Part shown: one piece after another, positions 47,544 through 58,089 of the stretch | How the letters are laid out: every line of letters begins with the position of its first letter | Position numbering within the stretch: position 1 is the stretch's first letter | Source of the DNA: Rhodopirellula sp. P2 | GTDB lineage: Bacteria; Planctomycetota; Planctomycetia; Pirellulales; Pirellulaceae | Reading direction: 5' to 3' | NCBI RefSeq assembly: GCF_028768465.1 | Contig: NZ_CP118225.1 | Coordinates: 6,181,001 to 6,245,000, forward strand | DNA: 64,000 nt | The notes under the pieces: generated by a model | Databases searched by the model: none | The model's input: the letters and a program-made list of their open reading frames with translations, nothing else | Told to the model about the DNA's origin: nothing | Position numbers and translations under genes: made by a program

Positions 47544-48857
47544 ATGTTGATCCCATCTCGGCCGATGTCTCGCCGGCGTCTGTTGCGATCCGCGGGTGGT
47601 GCTGCGTTGGCATTGCCGTTTCTGGAAGCAATGGGACCAACGCTCGGCCAACGAGTCCTGGGAAGTGACCAAGCCTCGGGTGTGGAATCGACTCCCAAAC
47701 GGTTCGTCGCCATCTGCGCGTCGTTGGGATTTCACCGGGATCACTTGTTTCCCCCATCCACCGGTCGCGACTACGCGGTCACGCCTTACCTGGAAAAGGT
47801 CCAACGACACCGTGAGGACTTCAGCCTGTTCTCCGGACTGTCTCACCCCGAACAAAATGGCAACAACGGTCATGCGTCGGAACTGACGTGGCTGACGGCA
47901 GCGCGGCGTCCTGGATTGGCCGGTTTTCGCAACACGATCTCGCTGGATCAACTGATCGCCAATCAAATCGGGCTGAAGACACGCTTTCCGTTTTTGGCGC
48001 TGACGACAGGCGGCCAATCGCTGTCCTGGACTTCCAGCGGCGTCGAGATTCCCGCCCAGCACTCGCCTAGCAAACTTTTCACGGCGATGTTCGTCGACGG
48101 CAAACCGCATGAAGTCGAGGCGGACCTCGATCGCCTTCGACGCGGACGCAGCGTTCTCGACACGGTCGGGGCACGAGCCGATTCGCTCAAACGAGAACTC
48201 GGAATTCGTGACCAACGGAAACTGGACGAATACTTGCTCTCAGTCCGCGACTTGGAATCCCGTCTGCAGCAGTCCGAGGGCTGGGTCCGGCGTCCCAAAC
48301 CGGCTGTCGATGAGCAACCACTGTCCGACATCAACGACAAAGCTCTCGCGATTGAGCGACAGAAATTGATGTACCGGACGATTGCCTTGGCACTGCAGAC
48401 CGACTCCACACGAACGATCACGTTTCAATTGGCCGGCCTGAATTCCGTCCCGCAAATCCCAGGCGTCCAGAGTGATTGGCACGGGTTGTCGCATCACGGC
48501 AAAGACCCGGAGAAGATCGCCGAACTGAAGCGAATCGAAGCGGCGGAATGGGAAGCCTTTGGGGAATTCCTCGACCAACTGAAAGCAATCCAAGAAGACG
48601 GCCAACCACTGCTCGATCACACCGCCGTGATGTTTGGATCCAACCTCGGCAACGCCAGCGCCCACGACTGGCGAAACCTGCCCATCTTGCTGGCCGGCGG
48701 CGGTTACCGTCACGGTGAGTACGTGGCCCATGACGCGGCGAACAACACGCCTCTCTGCAACCTGTACGTCGACCTCGCTCAACGCATGGGAGTCGAGACC
48801 GACGCCTTTGGATCCAGCACCGCAGCCGGCATCACCGGCCTGGAATCCACCATGTAA
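47544..48857 (+). CDS. DUF1552 family secreted protein
   Basis: 437 residues. The N-terminus SRRRLLRSAGGAALALPFLEA is a twin-arginine export signal. The body carries FSLFSGLSHPEQNGNNGHASELTWLTAA and the conserved WHGLSHHGKD (H-x2-S-H-H) followed by late VMFGSNLGNASAHDWRNLPILLAGGG, as in DUF1552 proteins. The family almost always follows a DUF1592-type gene, as here, so the pair probably works as a unit outside the cytoplasmic membrane. Biochemical function is not known. Confidence 0.9.
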   Translation: MLIPSRPMSRRRLLRSAGGAALALPFLEAMGPTLGQRVLGSDQASGVESTPKRFVAICASLGFHRDHLFPPSTGRDYAVTPYLEKVQRHREDFSLFSGLSHPEQNGNNGHASELTWLTAARRPGLAGFRNTISLDQLIANQIGLKTRFPFLALTTGGQSLSWTSSGVEIPAQHSPSKLFTAMFVDGKPHEVEADLDRLRRGRSVLDTVGARADSLKRELGIRDQRKLDEYLLSVRDLESRLQQSEGWVRRPKPAVDEQPLSDINDKALAIERQKLMYRTIALALQTDSTRTITFQLAGLNSVPQIPGVQSDWHGLSHHGKDPEKIAELKRIEAAEWEAFGEFLDQLKAIQEDGQPLLDHTAVMFGSNLGNASAHDWRNLPILLAGGGYRHGEYVAHDAANNTPLCNLYVDLAQRMGVETDAFGSSTAAGITGLESTM

Positions 48858-49142
48858 CGGAGGACGCAATGGAGTGGACGAAGCAATGCGTCCATCCCGT
48901 ATTCACCATCCAACCAAATCCAAGGAGCCATCCCCTTCGAGCAAGAAGGGCGTGCAGTTTTTTGATTCCGATTTTCGGCAGATTTCCACACGGCGCACCT
49001 CTCCCGAAACGAAGGAGGGTGAATTCAACCTTGCGAGCACTGCGTTTGCAAACCGGCACGACCTCGAAACCCAACGGGCGTGACTCGGAACCTGTCGCAC
49101 GGTGGTCCCCCACCGTGACACTTCACTACATCAATTCAGAAC
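48858..49142. other. Intergenic region, nothing recognised
   Basis: 285 bp between the convergent DUF1552 and pgi genes. Short open frames exist on both strands but none has protein-like composition. No clear intrinsic terminator was seen. Confidence 0.5.
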
Positions 49143-50558
49143 TCAGCGACCGAGGTTCTTGTTCATGTTGGTCTTGTACTGTTCCACACCGGGTTGCCCG
49201 TAGGGATTGATGCCCAGCAAGCGACCTTCGATCACGGTTGCGATCATCAGCATTTGGAACAACTGCCCCAGCACATGCGTGTCGATCTGTGGCAGGATGA
49301 TGTCGGTCGTGGGACGTCCATCGGCATGCAACGCATCGTTGGTTCCTTTGATCGCAGCCGCCATGATGTCGGGCAGCGTTTTTTCAGAGATGTCGTTGAG
49401 TGTGTCTTGATTGCGCTGCGATTGACCAACCGCCAACGAATCCGTCCGTTGCGATTCCACGATCACATTGTTGAAGACTTTGTCGTTGCGACCTTGTTGG
49501 TGCTGCTGGTGACGACTGTGCAAGTCGCGGGTGTTCAGTGTTGTCAGTGGCGTGACCCCCTTGCCGTCTTTGCCGTTGGATTCGGCCAGCAATTGGTCGT
49601 ACCACATGCCCACCGACTCCAGAGCCTTGCTCCACACGCTCATCACGCGAATCGATTTGTCGCGATGTTGTGACAGCAGGTGGTTCACGGCGACGTACTG
49701 CATCACCACGTTGTCGGCGTAGTCGGCGGTCTTGAAGTGCTCGTTCATTGCCACGGCACCTTCCAGCAACTTCATGCAGTCCAAACCAAGGAATGCTGCT
49801 GGGACCAATCCAACGGGCGACAGAACGCTGAACCGGCCGCCGACTCCATCGGGCACGGTGAAGATTTCATCGCAGCCAATGGCGGTAGCCAAATCATGCA
49901 ACTTGCCGCTTTCACCGGTCACCGGAACGACCAAACGCGACAACCATTCCTCGGACTCCGCCCCGAGTTCCGATTCCAGATTGGCCAAGAACTGTCGGAA
50001 TGCGACGGCGGTTTCCATCGTTCCGCCACTCTTGCTGATCACAATGATCGCGTGCCGTTTCTCAGCATCGCTGTCAGCATAACCGCCTGCTCGAACGCGT
50101 TGCAGCAGCGAATCCGAGGCGTCGTTGTCGACATTGTTGCCCTCGAAATACATCCGCGGTTTGCTGCCTCGAGCGGCGCGGCTCATTTCGTTGTGATACG
50201 GATCACAGCAGGCCTCCATCATCGCTCGAGCACCCATGTAGGACCCGCCAATGCCCAAAACCACGGCCGCGTCAATTTGATCATGCAACCCGTTGGCGAC
50301 CTTGAAAATCCGTCCCAACTCCGAGGCTTCGCGTTCTTTCGAGTAGGCCTCCAACATTTCCTCCGGCAACCAAAAGAACCGCGCATCCAGTGGCTGCTTG
50401 TCAGCGGGAATGTCGCCCGATTCGTATTGCTTTTGATCGGTTTCGACCATCTCAGTGCGAAGGGTTTCCATCTGGCCCTTCAACGAATCGATTTGCGACT
50501 GTGTGATCCCGTAGTCGTCGTTGATCGATCCGGAAGCGTCGAAACGGAGCAAGCTCAT
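49143..50558 (-). CDS. pgi: Glucose-6-phosphate isomerase
   Basis: 471 residues from ATG 50558; the frame is open to 50831 but that part is not conserved. Motifs: VVLGIGGSYMGARAMMEAC, VISKSGGTMETAVAFR (sugar-isomerase phosphate site), VPDGVGGRFSVLSPVGLVPAA and the PGI signature GINPYGQPGVEQYK near the end. It interconverts glucose-6-P and fructose-6-P in the cytoplasm. It is of the shorter bacterial type (about 450 residues). The 296 bp upstream, shared with a divergent small gene, should contain its promoter. Confidence 0.96.
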   Translation of the reverse strand: MSLLRFDASGSINDDYGITQSQIDSLKGQMETLRTEMVETDQKQYESGDIPADKQPLDARFFWLPEEMLEAYSKEREASELGRIFKVANGLHDQIDAAVVLGIGGSYMGARAMMEACCDPYHNEMSRAARGSKPRMYFEGNNVDNDASDSLLQRVRAGGYADSDAEKRHAIIVISKSGGTMETAVAFRQFLANLESELGAESEEWLSRLVVPVTGESGKLHDLATAIGCDEIFTVPDGVGGRFSVLSPVGLVPAAFLGLDCMKLLEGAVAMNEHFKTADYADNVVMQYVAVNHLLSQHRDKSIRVMSVWSKALESVGMWYDQLLAESNGKDGKGVTPLTTLNTRDLHSRHQQHQQGRNDKVFNNVIVESQRTDSLAVGQSQRNQDTLNDISEKTLPDIMAAAIKGTNDALHADGRPTTDIILPQIDTHVLGQLFQMLMIATVIEGRLLGINPYGQPGVEQYKTNMNKNLGR

Positions 50559-50854
50559 GATGGGGTCCGTGAAGAAAAAAGGAGAGGAATCTCGAATGGT
50601 TGAACAGGCTGGAATGACACCGCAGTGCCCACGAGCGACGATGATACTGGATCGCTCGTCGCTGGGCAGGGTGCGAGAGATTCCCACCCCGTCGCACACG
50701 ATCATGGCCACGCGAAAAGAAAACGCTTGCGAGCACCCTGCGCCGAGAAGTAACATGGACAGCAGGCGGAGAAACAATCGCGAATGCGATTTGAGTCTGC
50801 CGCCACTTATCTTTTGGCAATTGCCTTTCATTTATTCTGGCGAGTCACTTCGAG

Positions 50855-51244
50855 ATGATTCACTACACATGTGATCGATGTCGACAAGAAATTGACCCCA
50901 CACAAAGCTCTCGATACACCATTGCGATCGAGGTTCAAAAGTTGGAAGAGGAATGGAACGACGACGAAGCCGTCGATCACTTGGACGCTCTTCACCAAGC
51001 GATTGAGGCCGATGAAGCAGAAGACGACCTGGTCGAAATGATCGACCACGATCCTGCGTTGCCACGCAACGAAAGCGACCCAGCATGCTTCGCGGACGCG
51101 ACCGTCGAACTGCACGACGCTCCCATTTCAACCGGCGAAGTTGTCACGCAAACGTTCGACTTGTGCGAATCTTGCTACCGTCGCTACCGCAGCAACCCGC
51201 TGGGCCGCGAACGCAATTTGAAGATGCACTTCAGCAACAACTGA
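50855..51244 (+). CDS. Small putative zinc-ribbon protein, acidic middle
   Basis: 129 residues. Cys pairs at both ends (YTCDRCRQEI, residues 5-12, and DLCESCYRRY near 103-110) could bind one zinc across the chain. Between them lies an acidic helical segment (VQKLEEEWNDDEAVDHLDALHQAIEADEAEDDLVEMIDHD). No signal peptide. I do not recognise a named family, but the paired C-x2-C design and regular codon use support a real gene. Divergent from pgi. Confidence 0.65.
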   Translation: MIHYTCDRCRQEIDPTQSSRYTIAIEVQKLEEEWNDDEAVDHLDALHQAIEADEAEDDLVEMIDHDPALPRNESDPACFADATVELHDAPISTGEVVTQTFDLCESCYRRYRSNPLGRERNLKMHFSNN

Positions 51245-51311
51245 AATGAGTGGCGGTTTTGCTCCACTCCCAAATGGGCGCTGCGAAAAACCGCGTGAAC
51301 AACAAGTGACG

Positions 51312-51370
51312 TAGCGGTATTGGGCGCGAGCCCTCCGGTTCCTCACCGGCCGACTTGCGCAGCACCGCTA
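51312..51370. repeat. REP-like palindrome, second family
   Basis: Ends TAGCGGT (51312-51318) and ACCGCTA (51364-51370) with a GC-rich middle (GGGCGCGAGCCCTCCGG...). It shares the TAGCGG...GCGCGAGCC...CCGCTA layout with the inner palindrome at 13673-13750. It directly abuts copy B of the 124-bp element. Confidence 0.7.
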
Positions 51371-51494
51371 AGCAGGTAGGCAGGTGTCATCGGGTATGTG
51401 AACCGCTTGGCGTTAGCCACGGTTCCCACGCACAACCGGGGCGAACGCCCAAACGGCTCACGGGATGAAATCCAATCGTTCCTGCCTACCTGCT
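51371..51494 (+). repeat. 124-bp palindromic element, copy B
   Basis: Perfect 14-bp inverted ends AGCAGGTAGGCAGG and CCTGCCTACCTGCT. It matches copy A (21825-21948, reversed) along its whole length with about 13 differences. The last two sense codons and the TAG stop of the minus-strand gene starting at 53774 lie inside its right end. Confidence 0.9.
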
Positions 51495-53774
51495 AAATGG
51501 GTCGTCGCTCCCGCCCGTGGCGGGCGTGGCCGACTCAGCCGGCAACACCGTCGACATGCCTTCGGGGATCAAGTCCGTGTCGATGACAAACGCCTTCAAT
51601 CCCGACAAGGCGGATGGCAATTCGCGATCCATGCCAAGCTCATCGACCAACTCTCGCCGCTGCTTCGCGAGCTCTTGCATTCGTTGTTCACACTGAGCCA
51701 TCCGGTTTTCCAGTTTCAGCAACTCGGTTTGATAACGCTGGATCACTTCCCGCGGGAAGGCACTGCTGCCGCGTTGACGAGTCAACTGATTGGACACACG
51801 CTCGAGTTCGGTCACCAAGTGCTTGCGAAGATCCAGCAAACCTTCCAGTGTGCGATCGGTCTCGTTGAGCTCACGACGATCCGCCAAAATCCCTTGCAGC
51901 GTCTCAAGCTGGGCGGGCTCCCATTTGGCTTCCGCGATCCAGCGTTCCAAGGTGTCCAACGAAATCTCGCCCCAGCGATTGGGATCGTCCGCTGAGTGTT
52001 GCTCCAGGATCACCATTTCGCGGGAACCACCATCGGCCAGCTTGAATCGCAGGCGATGCCAGGCCTCCGTCTTTTCAACCTCGATGTCTTTGGCTTGCAA
52101 TGCCTGCAACTCGAACGGTGCCGGCGGCAACGGGATCTCTAGGATCACGTTTCGCTCCTCTCCCGAACGATTCAGAATGTCGTACTGGGTCTCGCGCTGA
52201 TGCCGTGTCTGGATCGTGATCCGGTGCAACTTGGGATCGATTTGTATCGATTGTTGCTCCGAAGTGGTTTTGACCGGATGTGTCGTGACCCGAACGCCAC
52301 CGTCCATTGCATACCCCACCAATCGCTTGACGGAAGGTGCCAGATCCGGAAGCACGACTTCGCCGAGAATGGATCGCATTTGATCGCCCGCTAGAACACT
52401 GCCGGGTCCCGAGGGCAACAATGCGGGAGTGTTGTTCTCGATCTCGAGGCACAACAACGTTGCCGTCGGATGATAGGACGGGCGATAGACCGAAACGTCG
52501 GCGACCGAGACGGGATCGATCAGCGTGTCCAACAACGCGGTCTTTCCGTTTTTCAAGGCAACGGAATCAAACTGCAATTCCAAGGTGCTGCCGGCGGGAG
52601 CGTCCGAGGTTTCGCTCAGCACTTGGTTCAGTGAACTGCCGTAACCGGAATCGCTTGCGAACAGATCCGCAGACACGTTTCCACTTGCACGGCCAGGCAT
52701 CGCTCCAAACGATCCGCCTCCCATGCCGCCTCCCCCCATGCCCATGCCTCCCATTCCCATGGAACCGTCCATGCCAATCGTTTCCTCTGGCATCATTGAA
52801 AGTGCCACTTCGTTGTCGGCATAGGCTCGGCCCAGCGATTCGCTGAACTGTGGTGCCATCGCCACCTGTCGAGATGGACGCTGCAGTTGTTCCAGCCTGG
52901 CGCGCAGGACCGAACGCAGATCCATCGTGAACAGGACAGGGCTGCCGTCGATCAAATTCAACTCAACACCTTCCCAATCGATCCCCGACGTGTTTTCAAC
53001 GATGCTGCGATGAATCAGCTGATCGCCTTCGACCCGGTAGCTGACTTTCCACATTGGCACCGAACGCATCAGACCGATCGTGACCTCACGCTCAGGCCCA
53101 TCGCCAAACACAAATTCGACCGCATGGGTGGCGAGCTCCGCAGGGCGAGACTCCTGTTCCAACGCCTCCCGCAACCGTGACTGAAAGCCCTGGTCCACGG
53201 CATCAATCGAAGCAAAGTCGTCCACCCACATCGAACTCAGTCCCGTCTCGGTCAACACAGTCATGACTTCGCGTTCGAGCCGTTGCTCATCAACGATCTC
53301 CGTGCGTTGCTCCACTGCGACCAGCGTGCCCTCCACCTTCTTGCCCGAATGTTCCGTCGCGACGATGCGTTGGCCCTTCATCGAAACCAACAGATCCCCC
53401 AGCGTTCGCGTGTTGGGGAATGTTTGGGGTGGCTGCACCGGATCCGGTGGCGAAACCATTCGAATCTGACTCGCGGCCGCTGATGGGTCCAAGACACGAG
53501 AGACACGGATGGCCTCGTTCAGCTCAAACTCGCCGACCTCGACTCGGAAGACTCCGGGGCCAGTGATCGTGCCGCGATATTCGAACCAGCCTTTCCCGGC
53601 GGCATGCAGTGTGACCGACCGGAGCGGCAGCTCGACATCCGGAGCGACCTTCTTCCCGGGAAGCGGAACAGACGGCTCGGAAGACCGCTCATTCAGCGCT
53701 TGAGCCGACAGCGGAAACGCAACAAGACACATCAACGAACCCAACAGGGCTCGTTTCCCAAAGAAGCCATGCAT
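51486..53774 (-). CDS. Secreted protein with a DUF4139-like central region
   Basis: 762 residues from the ATG that starts a clear signal peptide (MHGFFGKRALLGSLMCLVAFPLSAQA). The centre, VPMWKVSYRVEGDQLIHRSIVENTSGIDWEGVELNLIDGSPV, resembles DUF4139 ('mucoidy inhibitor A' type) proteins. A Gly/Met-rich linker (GMGGMGMGGGGMGGG, about 385-400) follows, then a beta-rich part and a C-terminal coiled-coil (LLKLENRMAQCEQRMQELAKQRREL). The C-terminus ends within repeat copy B, so its last residues (Ser-Arg) come from the element. Function unknown; probably envelope-associated. Confidence 0.7.
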   Translation of the reverse strand: MHGFFGKRALLGSLMCLVAFPLSAQALNERSSEPSVPLPGKKVAPDVELPLRSVTLHAAGKGWFEYRGTITGPGVFRVEVGEFELNEAIRVSRVLDPSAAASQIRMVSPPDPVQPPQTFPNTRTLGDLLVSMKGQRIVATEHSGKKVEGTLVAVEQRTEIVDEQRLEREVMTVLTETGLSSMWVDDFASIDAVDQGFQSRLREALEQESRPAELATHAVEFVFGDGPEREVTIGLMRSVPMWKVSYRVEGDQLIHRSIVENTSGIDWEGVELNLIDGSPVLFTMDLRSVLRARLEQLQRPSRQVAMAPQFSESLGRAYADNEVALSMMPEETIGMDGSMGMGGMGMGGGGMGGGSFGAMPGRASGNVSADLFASDSGYGSSLNQVLSETSDAPAGSTLELQFDSVALKNGKTALLDTLIDPVSVADVSVYRPSYHPTATLLCLEIENNTPALLPSGPGSVLAGDQMRSILGEVVLPDLAPSVKRLVGYAMDGGVRVTTHPVKTTSEQQSIQIDPKLHRITIQTRHQRETQYDILNRSGEERNVILEIPLPPAPFELQALQAKDIEVEKTEAWHRLRFKLADGGSREMVILEQHSADDPNRWGEISLDTLERWIAEAKWEPAQLETLQGILADRRELNETDRTLEGLLDLRKHLVTELERVSNQLTRQRGSSAFPREVIQRYQTELLKLENRMAQCEQRMQELAKQRRELVDELGMDRELPSALSGLKAFVIDTDLIPEGMSTVLPAESATPATGGSDDPFSR

Positions 53775-53924
53775 GACTGATTCCCAGAAGAGTCGTCGAA
53801 AAGCACGGACTGCGTCGACCAACGCCAACGCACCCCACCTCGATTCTAAACCGAGGCAAGCAGCGAAACGCCAAGAGGACAACGAATCAGAATCGATTTT
53901 CTTGGGGACTTCTTCGTTCAGAAA

Positions 53925-55382
53925 TCAGCTTCCACCATTCGACTCGGACGCCGCTTCGCGTTTCAGCTCTTGGAATCGAGCCCGCATGGCGGCCAGTCGA
54001 TCCGCATGCGCGGGATCGTTGACCAAGTCATTTTCCTCGTGCGGGTCGTCCGCAATGTGGAACAACTGTTCGCGATCAAATTCGGGCCAGTAGAAGTACT
54101 TCCAATCCTTTTGCACCAAGGCTTCCGAGGTCGGAATGAAATTCTTGTCCCGGATCGTGGGGTGTTCGTAGAAGAACTCGTCCCGCCATTCGTCTTGATC
54201 GTCATCGTTGACGCCGTACAAAACCGACATGTCACGGCCCTGCATGGATTCCGGCACCCCGGCACCAACGGCCTTCAAAATGGTCGGTGCCAAATCAACG
54301 CTCAGCGTGAAATCGTCGTTGGTCGAACCGTGTTTGTCAGCGGACATCCGTGGGTCACGAATGATCAACGGCACCCGAATGCTCTCTTGATGGGGGTACC
54401 ACTTGTCCGCCAACCCGTGTTCCGCGTGGTAGTAACCATTGTCGGTGGTGAAGATGACCAACGTGTTGTCGAGCACGCCTTGCGATTCCAGCTCTTTCAA
54501 AATTCGCCCGCAAGTGGAGTCAACTTCCGTGGCCAGACGGTAGTAGTTCTTCATCATGATCTGATACTTCTCGGGCGTGTCGAAACGCCAGTGATAGCGA
54601 TTGCGTCCTTCGTTGCCTTCATTGGCGACGAACTCGGGCAAGCGATGAAAGGATTCATCCGTCGCATTGGCTGGCACGGGAACTTCGACATCCTGATAAA
54701 GCTGCATGCTTTCCGGTTGCGGCAAAAACTGCTGCGGATGCCCGTCCTCAGCGTGTGTCGCAAAGAAAGCCACGGTCAAACAAAACGGCTGGTCCTTGGG
54801 ACGATTGCCCAGGAACTCCAAGGCATCGTTTTCGTTCCGCTGCGTCACGTGCACCTTCGATCCATCGGGCATTTTGAACCAGTGCTTGCCATAATAAGAC
54901 CGGCCAAAATCGAAGTTCTCACCGGGAAACTTTCCGTTGTGCCATTTGCCAACGTGCCCGACGTAGTACCCGTTGTCTCGCAAGACACCAGGATAGGTTT
55001 GCTGCCAAGGTGTTTTGAACGGCTTGAAGCCATCGCAACCATGCGAGGACATCCATTGCCCGGTGAACAAACAAGCTCGACTGACACCGCAAATCGACGT
55101 CGTCACGCAGTTCTGAGTGAATCGCATTCCCTCACCAGCCAATGCGTCCAATGTCGGAGTCTTCACCACGGGGTTGCCTGCGACCCCCAGCGTGTCGTGA
55201 CGCCAATCGTCGGCGTACAAAACCACCACATTCATCGGAGAATCCGTGGCTTTCGCGGAAGCCTCCGGGGCATTTTCAGCGGCGGAGGCCTGACTTCCAA
55301 CGAACAAAGCGGCAAAAACGCTCAAGCAAAACGCTGGCGAAACGAGACGGAACCAAACCTTTCGGAACCAACTTGCAATCAT
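53925..55382 (-). CDS. Secreted sulfatase with an unusual C-x-V-S-R motif
   Basis: 485 residues with a signal peptide. [16 protein letters not shown] carries the metal Asp pair. The signature is [13 protein letters not shown]: Cys98 is present, but the Pro/Ala position is Val. [10 protein letters not shown] and [15 protein letters not shown] complete the core. Val at this place occurs, as far as I recall, in several planctomycete sulfatases, so activity is likely. It ends 150 bp from the DUF4139-like start on the same strand and diverges from the next sulfatase over 112 bp. Confidence 0.9.
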   Translation of the reverse strand: MIASWFRKVWFRLVSPAFCLSVFAALFVGSQASAAENAPEASAKATDSPMNVVVLYADDWRHDTLGVAGNPVVKTPTLDALAGEGMRFTQNCVTTSICGVSRACLFTGQWMSSHGCDGFKPFKTPWQQTYPGVLRDNGYYVGHVGKWHNGKFPGENFDFGRSYYGKHWFKMPDGSKVHVTQRNENDALEFLGNRPKDQPFCLTVAFFATHAEDGHPQQFLPQPESMQLYQDVEVPVPANATDESFHRLPEFVANEGNEGRNRYHWRFDTPEKYQIMMKNYYRLATEVDSTCGRILKELESQGVLDNTLVIFTTDNGYYHAEHGLADKWYPHQESIRVPLIIRDPRMSADKHGSTNDDFTLSVDLAPTILKAVGAGVPESMQGRDMSVLYGVNDDDQDEWRDEFFYEHPTIRDKNFIPTSEALVQKDWKYFYWPEFDREQLFHIADDPHEENDLVNDPAHADRLAAMRARFQELKREAASESNGGS

Positions 55383-55494
55383 GATGTTTCAAACAGGAGG
55401 GAGTTTTCTTGGTGGTGAAGACCACAGCGGTGGCCGGCCCAGATAGAGTAACAGCTTTTCACAATGAAACTGCACTTTTGCGGCGAGAACTTCC

Positions 55495-57048
55495 ATGCGT
55501 CTCCAGTCCACTTTGCGATTCCCATTGGGCCGACTCCTGCTCGTTCTCCTCGGCTCGGCCCTGGCTGCTTCCTCGTCGCTGGCGGAAACCAAACCGCATC
55601 CCAACGTCCTGATTCTGTATACCGACGACCTTGGTTACGGCGACCTGAATGTGCAGAACGCCGACTCCAAAATCCCCACGCCGCACTTGGATCAATTGGC
55701 TCGCCAAGGCATGCGTTTCACCGACGGTCATTCGTCCTCGGGAATCTGCACTCCCAGCCGATACGCTCTGTTGACCGGCCGTCATCACTGGCGTGACTTC
55801 CATGGCATCGTCAATGCGTTTGGCAAGTCCGTCTTCGAACCCGAACAACTGACGCTGCCCGAGATGTTTCAACAACACGGTTATCAAACCGCGGCGATTG
55901 GAAAGTGGCACCTGGGATGGGACTGGGACGCGATCAAAAAACCCGATGCCAAACCGTTTGGCAACGGTCGCAAGAAGGGCTGGGGCCCCGAAGCATTTGA
56001 TTGGTCGCAATCGATTCCGGATGGTCCGCTGGCTCACGGTTTTGATTCGTACTTCGGTGACACGGTGATCAACTTCCCACCGTATTGCTGGATCGAAAAT
56101 GACAAAGTCGTGAAAGCTCCCGACACGATCATGGACACATCGAAGTGGAAACCGATCAAAGAGGGCAACTGGGAATGCCGTCCCGGTCCCATGACATCGG
56201 ACTGGGATCCGTATCAAAACATTCCGACCACCACCCAGCGCGGCGTGCAGTTCATCCGGTCACAAAGCGAAAGCGACCAACCATTCTTTCTGTACTTTGC
56301 ATTCCCAGCCCCCCACGCCCCGATCATCCCCAACGACGAGTTCGATGGACGCTCCGGCGCGGGCCCCTACGGCGACTACGTCTGCGAAACTGACGATGCC
56401 TGCGGCAAACTGCTGCGTGCACTGAAAGAATCGGGACAAAGTGAAAACACGATTGTGATTTTCTCCGCTGACAACGGCCCCGAGAAATACGCTTACGCTC
56501 GCGACGAAAAATTCGATCACTGGTCGTCGCATCCGTTCCGTGGTTTGAAACGCGATCTCTACGAAGGCGGCCACCACGTCCCGTTTGTCATTCACTGGCC
56601 TGGGGTCACGCCTGCCGGCTCAACCTGCGACGCATTGGTGTCACAAGTCGACGTGTTCGCGACGATGGCGGACATGCTCGGCCATTCCATCCCGGACGGA
56701 CAAGCCAAAGACTCTCGCAGTTTGATGCCGCTGTTGAAACAACCCAACCAGCCACACCGTCAGTCGCTGGTCCAGAACACTCGCACCGACGAATACGCGC
56801 TGCGAGATGGCAAGTGGTTGTTGATCGATGCCAAAAGCGGCTACGTCAGCGCCCGGAATCAAGGCTGGGAATCACGACGGCAAATCCCCGCTGACGACAA
56901 CCAACCGCATGAACTGTACGACTTGTCCGTCGACATCGGCCAAAGCGAGAACGTCGCCAGCGACCATCCCGAAATCGTCGAGCGAATGAAGGCGTTGCTG
57001 CAAACGATTCGCGAAGACGGCTATCCCGAAGAGAGCTCGGCCAAATAG
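55495..57048 (+). CDS. Secreted arylsulfatase
   Basis: 517 residues with a signal peptide ([20 protein letters not shown]). [19 protein letters not shown] holds the metal Asp pair; [13 protein letters not shown] is the canonical C-x-P-S-R signature with Cys85 for formylglycine. [12 protein letters not shown] and [12 protein letters not shown] are further core motifs. It forms a divergent pair with the upstream sulfatase and is convergent with trpD (12 bp apart). Substrate unknown; likely sulfated marine glycans. Confidence 0.94.
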   Translation: MRLQSTLRFPLGRLLLVLLGSALAASSSLAETKPHPNVLILYTDDLGYGDLNVQNADSKIPTPHLDQLARQGMRFTDGHSSSGICTPSRYALLTGRHHWRDFHGIVNAFGKSVFEPEQLTLPEMFQQHGYQTAAIGKWHLGWDWDAIKKPDAKPFGNGRKKGWGPEAFDWSQSIPDGPLAHGFDSYFGDTVINFPPYCWIENDKVVKAPDTIMDTSKWKPIKEGNWECRPGPMTSDWDPYQNIPTTTQRGVQFIRSQSESDQPFFLYFAFPAPHAPIIPNDEFDGRSGAGPYGDYVCETDDACGKLLRALKESGQSENTIVIFSADNGPEKYAYARDEKFDHWSSHPFRGLKRDLYEGGHHVPFVIHWPGVTPAGSTCDALVSQVDVFATMADMLGHSIPDGQAKDSRSLMPLLKQPNQPHRQSLVQNTRTDEYALRDGKWLLIDAKSGYVSARNQGWESRRQIPADDNQPHELYDLSVDIGQSENVASDHPEIVERMKALLQTIREDGYPEESSAK

Positions 57049-57060
57049 CCAACCGCCGTT

Positions 57061-58089
57061 TCACTCGGCAAGCTGTTTCAGTTTGTCTTGGGCCGCACCG
57101 GAATCGATCGCGTCCGCTGCCAAACGCACGCCTTCCGCGAGAGACGAGGCTCGCCCGACAAGACACAGAGCCGCGGCACAACCTGCCAGCACCGTGTCGC
57201 GTTGCGGCCCAGGACTGCCCGCGAAGAGGTTGCGAATGATCTCCGCTGACTCCGGCGGGTCGGCAGCGGCCAGGGCGTTTTGATGCACGGGGGTCAAACC
57301 AAAATCAGCCGGCGTCCAAGTGTGGTTCTGCTGAGTGCCGGAGGCCACTTCGATGCAAGATGTGGCACCGTCGAGCGACACTTCGTCTTGCCCATCCTCG
57401 GCGTGCAAAACATAGCTTCGCTGCGTGTCCAGTTCTGCAAGCGCCGCTGCAATCTTGGCTTGAGTCTCAGGAGCGGCGGTGCCGAGCAATTGATGCGTCG
57501 CCCCCGCCGGATTGCAAAGCGGTCCGAGCAAGTTAAACAGTGTCGGCACAGCAAGCTGGCGCCGAACCGACACCACGTGCCGCATCGCGGGGTGCAACTT
57601 GGCTGCGAAGCAAAAACAGATGCCGATGTCATTGAGTCGGCGGGACACCTGATCCGGTTCGGATTCGATTTTGACGCCCAAGCATTCCAGCACATCGGCC
57701 GAGCCTGTCTTGCTGGTCGCACGGCGATTGCCATGCTTGGCCACCGCGACACCGCACGCCGCGGCTAAAATCGCCACCGCAGTGGAGATATTGAACGTCC
57801 CAGATCCGCTGCCGCCCGTGCCGCACGTATCAAGCAACACGTCATGGTCGTGATCGATTCGAGTCATGTGCTTTCGCATCGCTCTCGCCGCACCGACCAA
57901 TTCGCTGACCGCCTCGCCCTTTTCACGCAGGGCCAGCAACAATTGCCCGACCTGCTCCTCGTTCGCCGCACCTTGCAGCATCGCGTCGATCAAGCCACCG
58001 GTTTGCTCCGCCGACAAATCATTGCCACCGCGAGCGAGGTCGATGGCATCCGAAAAGGAGAGCGAAGGATCAGTCGAAAAATCAGTCAT
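57061..58089 (-). CDS. trpD: Anthranilate phosphoribosyltransferase
   Basis: 342 residues, typical length. The PRPP-binding loop is DTCGTGGSGSGTFNIST; KHGNRRATSKTGSADVLE is the second signature; LLGPLCNPAGATHQLLG and VLHAEDGQDEVSL are conserved later segments. It joins anthranilate to PRPP in tryptophan synthesis. No other trp gene is adjacent, which is common in dispersed pathways of planctomycetes. The ATG at 58089 matches the family start. Confidence 0.96.
   Translation of the reverse strand: MTDFSTDPSLSFSDAIDLARGGNDLSAEQTGGLIDAMLQGAANEEQVGQLLLALREKGEAVSELVGAARAMRKHMTRIDHDHDVLLDTCGTGGSGSGTFNISTAVAILAAACGVAVAKHGNRRATSKTGSADVLECLGVKIESEPDQVSRRLNDIGICFCFAAKLHPAMRHVVSVRRQLAVPTLFNLLGPLCNPAGATHQLLGTAAPETQAKIAAALAELDTQRSYVLHAEDGQDEVSLDGATSCIEVASGTQQNHTWTPADFGLTPVHQNALAAADPPESAEIIRNLFAGSPGPQRDTVLAGCAAALCLVGRASSLAEGVRLAADAIDSGAAQDKLKQLAE

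Noticed and set aside
50559..50831. Extended N-terminus of glucose-6-phosphate isomerase
   Set aside because: The extra 91 residues are not part of the family and the conserved start MSLLRFDASGSI is at 50558.
53970..55418. 482-codon plus-strand open frame opposite a sulfatase
   Set aside because: The sulfatase on the minus strand has a signal peptide and complete core motifs; this frame has none.
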